DNA of 64,000 bases from JAFKFH01 sp017307375 (GTDB taxonomy: Bacteria > Pseudomonadota > Alphaproteobacteria > Ferrovibrionales > Ferrovibrionaceae): assembly GCA_965229335.1 (NCBI GenBank), contig OZ245874.1, positions 682,001 through 746,000 on the forward strand, read 5' to 3'. Made by a program: the position numbers and the translations under genes. Under the pieces are notes generated by a model. That model was not told where the DNA came from. It ran no database searches and saw only the letters and a list, made by a program, of their open reading frames with translations. Below, in pieces: positions 42,644-50,024 of this stretch (its first letter is position 1; every line of letters begins with the position of its first letter).

Positions 42644-44034
42644 TGCGCCTCCAACTGCGGGGTCAGCATCGTCCGGGGATCGACCAGCCGGTCGAATTCG
42701 TCGCCATCCAGCAGGCCCATCACCATGCAGGCTTCCCGCAGCGTCAGGTCGTGCTCGAAGGCGTGGTGGGCGACCTTGGCGGCGTTGTCATAGCCGATTC
42801 GCGGGCTCAGCGCCGTCACCAGCATCAGCGAGCGCCCGACATAGCTTTCGATCTGGCGCAGGTTGGCGGTCATGCCGGCGACGCAGTGATGCTCGAAGTT
42901 GCGGGCCCCGTCGGCCAGCAGGCGGATCGACTGCATGACGTTGTGGATCATCAGCGGCTTGTAGACGTTCATCTCGAGATAGCCGCCCGCGCCGCCCATG
43001 CCGACGGCGACGTCGTTGGCCATCACCTGCATCGCCAGCATGGCCAGCGCCTCGCATTGCGTCGGATTGACCTTGCCCGGCATGATCGACGAGCCCGGCT
43101 CGTTGGCCGGCAGACTGAGTTCGTTGAGGCCGCAGCGCGGGCCCGAAGCGAGCAGGCGGATGTCGTTGGCGATCTTCAGCAGCGACGTGGCCGTGGTGCG
43201 CAGCGCGCCGGACAGCATCACCAGGCCGTCATGGGATCCCATCGCGGCGAATTTGTTGGGGGCGGTGACGAAGGGCAGGCCGGTGCGCCGGGCGATCGCC
43301 TCGGCGATTCGCACCGCGAATTCCGGATGGGTGTTGATCCCGGTGCCGACCGCGGTTCCGCCGATGGCGAGCTTGAGCACGTCGCCCAGCGCATGCTGAA
43401 GCCGCGCCTCGTTCTCGGCCAGCATCTCGGTCCAGCCCGAGACTTCCTGGCCCAGGGTCATCGGGACGGCATCCTGCATGTGGGTGCGGCCGATCTTGAT
43501 GACGTCTTTCCACTCCTCGGCCTTGGCGGCAAAGGCCTGGCGCAACTGCCCGATCGCCGGCAGCAGCCGGGCGCGTACCGCGATGGCGGCGGCCATGCCC
43601 ATCACGGCGGGAAAGCTGTCGTTCGACGATTGCGACATGTTGACGTCGTCGTTCGGATGGATCGGCTTCTTCGAGCCGAGCACGCCGCCCGCCAGCTCGA
43701 TGGCGCGGTTGGCGATCACCTCGTTGACGTTCATGTTCGACTGGGTGCCCGATCCGGTCATCCAGACATGCAGCGGGAAATGCCCGTCGAGCTTGCCTTC
43801 GGCCACTTCCTCGGCGGCGCGCACGATCAGGTCGCGCTTTTCCGCCGACAGCAGCCCCAGGTCATGGTTGACCTCGGCCGCGGCGGCCTTCAACTGGCCA
43901 TAGGCGTGGATCACCTCGATCGGGATCAGTTCGATCCCGATCGAGAAATGCTCGATCGAGCGTTGGGTCTGGGCGCCCCAGTAGCGGTCGGCAGGCACCT
44001 CGACGGGGCCCATCGAATCGGTCTCGACGCGCAT
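42640..44034 (-). CDS. fumC: Fumarate hydratase class II
   Basis: A 464-residue cluster-free fumarase, tetrameric and cytosolic, interconverting fumarate and L-malate. The family signature GSSIMPGKVNP is at residues 314-324 with the catalytic Ser at 315 or 316; the general-base region IGRTHMQDAVP is at 181-191 and TGSGTQSNMNVNE at 93-105. GAGGAGA precedes the ATG at 44034. It is co-transcribed with the unknown downstream gene. FumC needs no iron, so it is often used under iron limitation or oxidative stress. Confidence 0.95.
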   Translation of the reverse strand: MRVETDSMGPVEVPADRYWGAQTQRSIEHFSIGIELIPIEVIHAYGQLKAAAAEVNHDLGLLSAEKRDLIVRAAEEVAEGKLDGHFPLHVWMTGSGTQSNMNVNEVIANRAIELAGGVLGSKKPIHPNDDVNMSQSSNDSFPAVMGMAAAIAVRARLLPAIGQLRQAFAAKAEEWKDVIKIGRTHMQDAVPMTLGQEVSGWTEMLAENEARLQHALGDVLKLAIGGTAVGTGINTHPEFAVRIAEAIARRTGLPFVTAPNKFAAMGSHDGLVMLSGALRTTATSLLKIANDIRLLASGPRCGLNELSLPANEPGSSIMPGKVNPTQCEALAMLAMQVMANDVAVGMGGAGGYLEMNVYKPLMIHNVMQSIRLLADGARNFEHHCVAGMTANLRQIESYVGRSLMLVTALSPRIGYDNAAKVAHHAFEHDLTLREACMVMGLLDGDEFDRLVDPRTMLTPQLEAH

Positions 44035-44192
44035 CGGTCTCTCCTCGGACTGGAAAAGGTAAGGGTGGAGCCTGGCGGGCGGGCTGGGTCGTTGCCCGGT
44101 CAGGCTACCTCGCCTCACGTCCGATGGAAACGTGGGATGTCTTGGGGGCGAGACATGCTCGGCCCGGCGCGGTCGCATCGGGCCGAAACGAC

Positions 44193-44218
44193 TGCGGCGG
44201 ACCCTGGGGTCCGCCGCA
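44193..44218 (-). terminator. rpmB terminator hairpin
   Basis: TGCGGCGGACCC (44193-44204) and GGGTCCGCCGCA (44207-44218) form a perfect GC-rich stem with a tight loop, 23 nt after the rpmB stop codon. On the minus strand it is followed by GTCGTTTCG rather than a pure T-tract. Confidence 0.65.
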
Positions 44219-44240
44219 ATTCAGCAAAGGCGCGTGAGGA

Positions 44241-44534
44241 TCAGGCGGCCGAGCCGGCCCGGGCCTTCTTGATCGCGCGCTTGAACTTGATCGCCTCGTC
44301 CGACAGCTTGTCGTTGGCGGTCTTCACCAGCCAGTTGTCGATCCCGCCGTTGTGCTCGACCGAGCGCAGGCCGTGGGCCGACATCTTCAGCGTGATGTGG
44401 CGGCCGAGCGCATCGCTCTGCAGCGACACGTCACGGACGTTCGGCAGCCAGCGGCGGCGGGTCTTGTTGTTGGCGTGGCTGACGTTGTTGCCGCTCTGCA
44501 CACCCTTGCCGGTCACTTCGCAACGACGGGCCAT
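44241..44534 (-). CDS. rpmB: 50S ribosomal protein L28
   Basis: A 97-residue L28 protein of the large subunit: MARRCEVTGKGVQSGNNVSHANNKTRRRW is the L28 opening, and the basic core HITLKMSAHGLRSVEHNGGIDNWL is in place. It has the alphaproteobacterial C-terminal extension (KRAIKKARAG). It stands as a single gene with its own terminator. The DUF3108 gene, often next to rpmB in alphaproteobacteria, lies 1.2 kb away beyond meaB. Confidence 0.96.
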   Translation of the reverse strand: MARRCEVTGKGVQSGNNVSHANNKTRRRWLPNVRDVSLQSDALGRHITLKMSAHGLRSVEHNGGIDNWLVKTANDKLSDEAIKFKRAIKKARAGSAA

Positions 44535-44612
44535 GGCAAATCCTCGTAAATCTCGGGTCTCAGGACGATTTGTCCGGGAAGTGCGGCTATTTACCGACGA
44601 GACCCGGCGGCG

Positions 44613-45614
44613 TCAAGCTGATTCAGCCGGTCGGCCGAGAAACGCCGCGATCAGCCTGGCGGCGCCGGCCGCGGGCGTCAGCCGCCCGTCGCGCACCGCC
44701 TGCTGCACCGCTGGCCAGCCCGCCGCGACCTCGGGGTGGCGACGCGCGGCCTCGACCAGGCCGTCGGCCAGTTCCCGGTCCAGCCAGGCCAGCCCCTGGG
44801 CCGCCCGGCGCGCGGCCAGCTCGCCTGTCGGTTCCAGCGCGGCCCGGTAGGCCGCGATCGTCTCGCGGATGCCGGCGATGCCGTCGCCGGTCATGGCCGA
44901 GGCGAGCAGCACCGGCGGTCTCCAGGCAGGCGACCGCGGCCGCATCAGCGACAAGGCGGCCTGATAGTCGGCCTGGGCGAGCTTTGCCGGCCTCAGCAGG
45001 TCGCCATCGGCCTTGTTGACGACGACGATGTCGGCCAGTTCCATGATGCCGCGCTTGATGCCCTGCAGGTCGTCGCCCCCGCCGGGGGCCAGCAGCAGCA
45101 GGAACAGGTCGACCATGTCGGCCACGGTGGTCTCCGACTGGCCGACCCCGACGGTCTCGACCAGCACCATGTCGAAGCCCGCGGCCTCGACCAGCGACAC
45201 GGCCTCGCGCGTGCGGCGGGCGACCCCGCCCAGCGTGCCCGACGATGGCGACGGGCGGATGAAAGCATTGGGATCGCGCGACAATTCGGTCATGCGCGTC
45301 TTGTCGCCGAGGATCGAGCCGCCGCCGCGCGCCGAGCTGGGATCGACCGCCAGCACCGCGACCTTGTGGCCGCGCCCGGTCAGATGGCGGCCGAAGGCTT
45401 CGATGAACGTCGACTTGCCGACGCCGGGTGTGCCGGAAATGCCGATCCGGGTCGAAACCAGGCCTGCGGGCGCAACGCGGGCGAGCAGATCGGCGGCCAT
45501 TGCCCGGTGGTCGGGCCGGGTCGATTCGACGAGGGTGATGGCGCGGGCGAGGGCCCGGCGGTCACCCTGGACGAGGCGGTCGCCGAGCGCGGGCAGGTCG
45601 GACGGGTCGATCAT
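44613..45614 (-). CDS. meaB: Methylmalonyl-CoA mutase-associated GTPase MeaB
   Basis: A 333-residue G3E GTPase that protects and reactivates adenosylcobalamin-dependent methylmalonyl-CoA mutase and gates cofactor loading. Walker A GTPGVGKST (61-69), switch segment VDPSSARGGGSILGDKTRM, Walker B-like VETVGVGQSE and base motif NKAD are present. The mutase itself is not in the window. It is divergent from the DUF3108 gene, 85 nt apart. Confidence 0.93.
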   Translation of the reverse strand: MIDPSDLPALGDRLVQGDRRALARAITLVESTRPDHRAMAADLLARVAPAGLVSTRIGISGTPGVGKSTFIEAFGRHLTGRGHKVAVLAVDPSSARGGGSILGDKTRMTELSRDPNAFIRPSPSSGTLGGVARRTREAVSLVEAAGFDMVLVETVGVGQSETTVADMVDLFLLLLAPGGGDDLQGIKRGIMELADIVVVNKADGDLLRPAKLAQADYQAALSLMRPRSPAWRPPVLLASAMTGDGIAGIRETIAAYRAALEPTGELAARRAAQGLAWLDRELADGLVEAARRHPEVAAGWPAVQQAVRDGRLTPAAGAARLIAAFLGRPAESA

Positions 45615-45699
45615 GGCGGCGCGCAGGAGACCTCAATCGTTCGTGACGCGCAAGCCGCCATGCTTGACGGCGGCAGGTTTGCACCCAAAATGAACGGAT

Positions 45700-46521
45700 A
45701 TGCGCAAGATAGCGATGCTGTTGGCCGGGCTGCTGGCCACCGCCCCGGTCCTGACGGCCCGGGCGGAGGGCGAGACCCACCGTCTGCGCTTTTCGTTCGA
45801 TTTCTATTCCGGCGGCGCCCAGCTGATGACGGTCGACACCCAGGCGGTGCGCCAGGGCGAAGCCTATCGCGGTGAAAGCACCGCCCGCTCGACCGGCGTC
45901 TTCGATTTCCTGATGCGCCTGCGTTCGCTCAATACCGTCGAAGGCATGATCGACGGCGGGGTGGTGATGCCGCGCCGCTTCGTCACCGATGCCGACTGGC
46001 GGTTCTCCAAGCGCCGGGTCGACATCACCTGGAACGAGCGGCGCGAGGCGATATCGGTCGCCGATCCGCCGCCCGAGGCCGACGACCGCGACCCGGTCAA
46101 GCCGGACCAGACGGTCGGCGCGCTGGATCCGCTCAGCGCCGCACTGGCCCAGGTTCTCTATACCGCCGACAAGCCCTGCGAGACGCGCGTGCCGATCTTC
46201 GACGGACGGCGGCGCTACGACCTCGTGATGACGCTGGACGGCGAGGACACCTTCACGCCCACCGACTACACGTCGTTTACCGGCAAGGCGCTGCGCTGCG
46301 CCATCCGGGTCGAACGCATCGCCGGCTATGCGCGTTCGGCCGAGGAACAGAACCGCGAGATGGACCAGCGCAAGACCATGCTGTGGGTGGCGCGCTACCC
46401 CGACCAGCGGCTGCTGGTGCCGGTGCGGCTGGTCGCCGACAGCTTCTTCGGCTCGGTGATCGGCCATCTGACCTTCGCCGAGATCGACGGCCAGGTCCGC
46501 ACCCCCCGCAAGAAGGGCTGA
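45700..46521 (+). CDS. DUF3108 periplasmic protein
   Basis: A 273-residue secreted protein with a Sec signal (about 1-22, LLAGLLATAPVLTARA) and a beta-rich DUF3108 domain (HRLRFSFDFYSGGAQLMTVDTQAV, YRGESTARSTGVFDFLMRLRSLNTVEGMI). The family resembles LolB/outer-membrane lipid-handling beta barrels, but its function is unknown. Two cysteines (KPCETRV and LRCAIRV) could form a disulfide. It is a single gene; close to rpmB as in many alphaproteobacteria. Confidence 0.85.
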   Translation: MRKIAMLLAGLLATAPVLTARAEGETHRLRFSFDFYSGGAQLMTVDTQAVRQGEAYRGESTARSTGVFDFLMRLRSLNTVEGMIDGGVVMPRRFVTDADWRFSKRRVDITWNERREAISVADPPPEADDRDPVKPDQTVGALDPLSAALAQVLYTADKPCETRVPIFDGRRRYDLVMTLDGEDTFTPTDYTSFTGKALRCAIRVERIAGYARSAEEQNREMDQRKTMLWVARYPDQRLLVPVRLVADSFFGSVIGHLTFAEIDGQVRTPRKKG

Positions 46522-46527
46522 CGCCCC

Positions 46528-46935
46528 TCAGATCTGGACGCGGAAATGCGCGGCGATGGCCAAGGCGGCCGATACGAACAGCAGGCCCATCGTCAGTACC
46601 ATGCCGATCATCCGGCCAGGCGAGCCGCCGCCCGAGCGGGCAAGGCCCCAGCCATGCAGGACCCGGGCAAGCACCAGCCCGCCGCCCAGCAGGTGAATGA
46701 TCAGCTGGCGCGTCAGCAGCGCCTCGCACAGGCCGATCAGCAGCAGGATCAGCGGCACGTATTCGGCGAAGTTCGCATGGGCGCGGATCGCTAAGTTGAG
46801 CGGCTCCTGCCCGCCATCGCCCAGGTCGACCTTCAGCGTGAAGCGATAGCGGATGACGTTGATCGTCAGAACGAGATAGATGAGCCCGAGAATGCCGCCA
46901 TAGAGGGCGGTCGTGGCAACCGGCGCGATCGTCAT
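46528..46935 (-). CDS. MAPEG-family membrane protein
   Basis: A 135-residue protein with four predicted membrane helices and MAPEG motifs (LNLAIRAHANFAEYVPLILLLIGLCE about residues 46-71, LVLARVLHGWGL). MAPEG proteins include microsomal glutathione transferases; bacterial ones are mostly uncharacterised. The conserved RAHANFAEYVP is the substrate/glutathione-contact segment in the family. It ends 6 nt from the end of the convergent DUF3108 gene and is divergent from the esterase gene at 46975. Confidence 0.86.
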   Translation of the reverse strand: MTIAPVATTALYGGILGLIYLVLTINVIRYRFTLKVDLGDGGQEPLNLAIRAHANFAEYVPLILLLIGLCEALLTRQLIIHLLGGGLVLARVLHGWGLARSGGGSPGRMIGMVLTMGLLFVSAALAIAAHFRVQI

Positions 46936-46974
46936 GCATAAATCCCAGCAGGAAGCGGTAAAATCGGAGGCAGT

Positions 46975-47889
46975 ATGGGCAGACAGCTTGTGGGCGTCAA
47001 TGTGCTGGCCCTGGGGCTCGCGATGCTGGCATCGCTGGCCACGGCAGCCGAGCGGCAGACCCTCGAGTGGCAGGACCTGCCCCGCAGCTTCGCCATCGTC
47101 CGGCCGGACAATGGCGGCAAGCCGCAGGACCTTGTCGTCGTGCTGCATGGCGCGGGCGGCAATGGCGAGGCGGCGCTGACCCGCCAAGGCTGGGCGGAAC
47201 TGGCGCCGATCGCCGGTTTTATCGCCGTCGCGCCGGATGCCCTGCCGCCCGATATCGCCCGCCCGCCCGGCTTCCGCGACAACCCCCGCTACTGGAACGA
47301 CGGGGGCGAACGAACTTCGCCGGCCAAGGCCTGGGTCGACGATGTCGGCTTCCTCGACCGGTTGATCGCGGCGATAAAGGCGCAGGCGCCGGTCGACCGG
47401 GTGTTCATGACCGGCTTCTCTTCGGGCGCGGCGATGACGATCCGCTTTGCCGCCGCCCGCCCCGGGCTGCTGACCGCGGTGGCGGCGATCGCCGGACATC
47501 CCAGTCCGCTGCCTGCGCTGCCCGACCGGCTGCCCAGCCTGCTCTATGCCACGGGAACGCGCGATCCGCTGAACCCGATCGGCGGTGGCGAGGTCCGCAT
47601 CGCCGTCTGGTCGGCGCGCTTCACCAAGGTCGCCCCGATCACGGTGCCCGAAGGCTGGGCCCGCGCGCTGGCCTGCGCCGGATCGACCGATACCCGGCCG
47701 GGCGAGGATCTGCGGCTGATCGCCTGGCAGGACTGCCGCGGCGGCGCGCAGGTCCGCTATTACGAACTTGTCGGGCTCGGCCACCACTGGCCGGGCGCCG
47801 GGGCGGAATTGCCCGAGTCGATGGCCGGGCCGGTCGTGCCCGCGATCGACGGTCTCGAGCTGGTCTGGTCATTCTTCAACGCCCGATAG
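46975..47889 (+). CDS. Secreted PHB depolymerase-family esterase (LpqC-like)
   Basis: A 304-residue alpha/beta hydrolase with a Sec signal (about 1-24, cleaving near ATA-AE). The oxyanion His-Gly is in VVVLHGAGGNGEAA, the nucleophile in MTGFSSGAAM (about residue 146), the acid in TGTRDPLNP and the catalytic His in LVGLGHHWPGAG. The family includes polyhydroxybutyrate depolymerases and feruloyl or acetylxylan esterases. Export suggests an extracellular or periplasmic ester. Given the 3-hydroxybutyrate operon at 13.7 kb, PHB or its oligomers are plausible substrates, but the sequence does not settle it. Confidence 0.85.
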   Translation: MGRQLVGVNVLALGLAMLASLATAAERQTLEWQDLPRSFAIVRPDNGGKPQDLVVVLHGAGGNGEAALTRQGWAELAPIAGFIAVAPDALPPDIARPPGFRDNPRYWNDGGERTSPAKAWVDDVGFLDRLIAAIKAQAPVDRVFMTGFSSGAAMTIRFAAARPGLLTAVAAIAGHPSPLPALPDRLPSLLYATGTRDPLNPIGGGEVRIAVWSARFTKVAPITVPEGWARALACAGSTDTRPGEDLRLIAWQDCRGGAQVRYYELVGLGHHWPGAGAELPESMAGPVVPAIDGLELVWSFFNAR

Positions 47890-48197
47890 ATCGATCGTCG
47901 CCGACGGCAAGGCGGGCGTAGCCGCGGCGTCTGGGGCCGCGTGCAACGCGGTGTCCGGCGCATCCTCTGCCTCTGCCGACAGGGCCCCGGCATGGCGCGG
48001 CAAGTGTGGCCTTGCCATGGCTTGTCCGACGTTGCCTCCGACGGGGACATCACCGGTCGCGTGTCTGGTGGCGCCCGCCACTGTTCACCGGCGCTGGCTG
48101 GCGCGAGCGGGCTGAGGCATTCCTGCCAAAAGAATAGCTTGCTATCTTTTTTCGTCGATATTATATAGCTGACTATGTGAGATCACAGGAGAGCCCC
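47890..48197. other. Intergenic region with no gene
   Basis: The first 230 bases are GC-rich and show no convincing ORF, hairpin terminator or repeat. The last 75 bases turn abruptly AT-rich and hold the promoter and paired dyads of the next operon (48134-48176). Confidence 0.7.
48134..48176 (+). promoter_or_regulatory. Promoter with two ATAGC dyads
   Basis: Two related dyads, ATAGCTTGCTAT (48134-48145) and ATAGCTGACTAT (48165-48176), are 31 bp apart centre to centre, about three helical turns. A promoter fits: -35 TTGCTA (48139-48144), 17-nt spacer, -10 TATATA (48162-48167). The dyads cover the -35 and the -10/start, so cooperative repression is likely. The MarR gene at 49502 is the nearest candidate regulator. 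Confidence 0.65.
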
Positions 48198-48623
48198 ATG
48201 CGCATCACCCATGTTATCGCCGCTTTGTCGCTCGCCATGACGCCTTTCGGCGTTTCCGGCCAGCCCTTGCCGCCCGACCGGCTGTACGAGGCGCCGGGCC
48301 TGGTGTCGTTCGATGCCCAGCTCGCCGGTGCAGGGGAGGGTGAGATCGTCCTGATCAACACGTTCCGCGTCGCGGCGGGGCAGGAAGCGTCTTTCCTGGC
48401 GGGCTGGACGCAAGCCGCGGCTGCCTTGGGGCGGCATCCCGGTCTGCTGCGGGCGACGATGCACCGCGGTCTCGCAGGCTCGCCCTTGTGGGTCAACGTC
48501 GCGGTCTGGCGCAGTGCGGACGAACTGCGCGCCGCGCTGACCGATCCCGCCTTCGTGGCGGTGGCGCGCACGATCGGCGCGCCGTTCCATCGCCAGCTCT
48601 ATGCGGTTGCGGGCGGGCAATAG
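48198..48623 (+). CDS. Secreted ABM-domain protein
   Basis: A 141-residue protein with a Sec signal (about 1-27, VIAALSLAMTPFGVSG) and an antibiotic-biosynthesis-monooxygenase (dimeric ferredoxin-like) domain: IVLINTFRVAAGQEASFLAGW, LGRHPGLLRATMHRGLAG, WVNVAVWRSADELRAAL. ABM proteins oxidise quinol-type substrates without cofactors or bind heme; a secreted form is uncommon. AGGAGAG precedes the ATG at 48198. It is first in an operon with a four-helix membrane protein, 2 nt apart, under paired dyad operators. Confidence 0.82.
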   Translation: MRITHVIAALSLAMTPFGVSGQPLPPDRLYEAPGLVSFDAQLAGAGEGEIVLINTFRVAAGQEASFLAGWTQAAAALGRHPGLLRATMHRGLAGSPLWVNVAVWRSADELRAALTDPAFVAVARTIGAPFHRQLYAVAGGQ

Positions 48624-48625
48624 CG

Positions 48626-49135
48626 ATGGGCGGGATACACTGGGTTTCGCGTGGCCTGCGCCTCGTTCACCTCGCCGGTCTGGCAGGGGCCGCCGGCGCG
48701 CTGCCGGCCCTGATCGCGATCGGTGTCGGGGATCATCCGGGCCTGGCCGTCCGCCTCGTGCAGGGTGTCATGCTGCCTGGCCTTGGTCTGGCCGTGGCAA
48801 GCGGCATGGCGCTGACCTGGGTCCGGCGTCTGGATCCCAGACGGCATCGCTGGGTCGTGCTGCATGCAGCGCTGGCCTTCGTGGTCGTCGGCCTCGCGGC
48901 CGGGCTGGTCGCGCCGGCCTTGTACCTGATGGCGACCCTGGCAGAGATCCATGGCGGCGACATGGACATGCCGGCCTATGCCGCCCTGGCCGACCGGGCA
49001 TGGGTGGGCTCGGGTCTCGGCCTGGCGGTGATTCTGTGCCTGATCGCCGTCGCCATCGTCAAATGGCCGGGCCTGCCCCGCGATGCGGCTGCGGCGCCGC
49101 GGACTTCGACATCGCCTCGCGGGAGGGCGTCATGA
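48626..49135 (+). CDS. Four-helix membrane protein, unknown
   Basis: A 169-residue integral membrane protein with helices at about 12-36, 47-68, 80-107 and 129-150 (LVHLAGLAGAAGALPALIAIG, VVLHAALAFVVVGLAAGLV). His and Met residues near the second and third helices (LHAALAF, EIHGGDMDMPAY) could bind a metal or heme. It resembles DUF2269-like proteins but I cannot assign a family firmly. It starts 2 nt after the ABM gene, so the two probably act together at the inner membrane. Confidence 0.7.
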   Translation: MGGIHWVSRGLRLVHLAGLAGAAGALPALIAIGVGDHPGLAVRLVQGVMLPGLGLAVASGMALTWVRRLDPRRHRWVVLHAALAFVVVGLAAGLVAPALYLMATLAEIHGGDMDMPAYAALADRAWVGSGLGLAVILCLIAVAIVKWPGLPRDAAAAPRTSTSPRGRAS

Positions 49136-49501
49136 TGGCCGCCAGGCTCCGCAATCGCACGCCGGGCATAGTCAACTTGTTGGCAGGCAGCCGGAGCGAG
49201 TGCCCCAATTGGCACGAAGTTCGATGACGCTCTAGTGACTACGCAGCCAACGGCGTGCCGACGCAGCACCTCCTGCGGCCGCAAGGACGGAAACGGCACC
49301 AGCGGTCGTGTTCCGGCGCGATATCGTCCGACAAGTAGTCGGAAGGCCGGGGCTGGCCCATCTGCAAGGAATCGCCCGCTCCCATCGTCCGGGCACGGAT
49401 CGGCCGTCGACGGTGCCGGCCCGGCAGCACGGTCGTCATCGCCAGGCGTCGGCTTCTGCGCCAGAATGCGCGCCCCAGGACCAGGACCCCGGCAGCGCCC
49501 C
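49136..49501. other. Intergenic region before MarR gene
   Basis: 366 bases with no credible gene. It contains a GTGCC-N6-GGCAC dyad (49200-49215), perhaps a weak terminator for the preceding operon, and a perfect dyad TCCGAC-AAGTA-GTCGGA (49327-49343). Confidence 0.6.
49327..49343. promoter_or_regulatory. Candidate operator upstream of marR
   Basis: TCCGAC-AAGTA-GTCGGA, perfect 6-bp arms, about 160 nt before the MarR start codon. It differs from the ATAGC dyads at 48134-48176, so one of the two sets may belong to another regulator. Confidence 0.4.
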
Positions 49502-49933
49502 ATGAGTTTCCGTCGTGACCAGTCGCTCGGCTATCTCGTCAATTTCCTGGCGCGCCTGTTCGCGCGACGCCTCGACAGGCGGCTCGAGGCGCTGGGTGCC
49601 CAGGTCGGGCAGTTCGCCACGCTGCTGGTGCTGTGGGAGCGCGACGGCCTGACCCAGACCGAACTGGCCCAGCTGGTCGCCGTCGAACAGCCGACGATGG
49701 CCAACACGCTCGCGCGGATGGAGCGTGACGGCCTGATCCGCCGCGAGGTCGATCCGGCCGATCGCCGCCGCTCGCTGATCTACCTGACCGATCCCGCCCG
49801 CGCGCTGGAAGGGCCGATGACCGCGGCCGCAACCGAGGTGCTGGCCGATGCCGCCGAGGGATTGTCGCCGGCCGAGGTCGAGACGGCGCGTCGGCTGATC
49901 ACCCGCATGATCGCCAATCTGCAGCGGGCCTGA
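49502..49933 (+). CDS. MarR-family regulator
   Basis: A 143-residue winged-helix regulator: LTQTELAQLVAVEQPTMANTLARMERDGLIRREVDPADRRRSLIYLTDPARAL with the D-R-R wing. The ATG at 49502 gives the usual length; the open frame upstream has no coding character. It is likely to control the nearby ABM/membrane-protein operon or itself. It is convergent with leuC, whose terminator lies between them. Confidence 0.9.
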   Translation: MSFRRDQSLGYLVNFLARLFARRLDRRLEALGAQVGQFATLLVLWERDGLTQTELAQLVAVEQPTMANTLARMERDGLIRREVDPADRRRSLIYLTDPARALEGPMTAAATEVLADAAEGLSPAEVETARRLITRMIANLQRA

Positions 49934-49950
49934 CGGGCTTGCCCAGGCAC

Positions 49951-49986
49951 AAAAAAAAGCCCCGGCTCATTGGCTTGAGCCGGGGC
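49951..49986 (-). terminator. Intrinsic terminator of leuC
   Basis: On the minus strand a GC-rich stem, GCCCCGGCTCA (49959-49969) with TGAGCCGGGGC (49976-49986), TTGGCT-type 6-nt loop, is followed by eight T (49958-49951 read in reverse). A textbook Rho-independent terminator, 39 nt after the leuC stop codon. Confidence 0.9.
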
Positions 49987-50024
49987 ACCGGTGACGGCCG
50001 CATCGCGGCCATCGAAGCATGGCG

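Noticed and set aside
49235..49501. An extended MarR reading frame
   Set aside because: The 89 upstream codons are Ser/Pro/Arg-rich and resemble no domain; the ATG at 49502 gives the family length.
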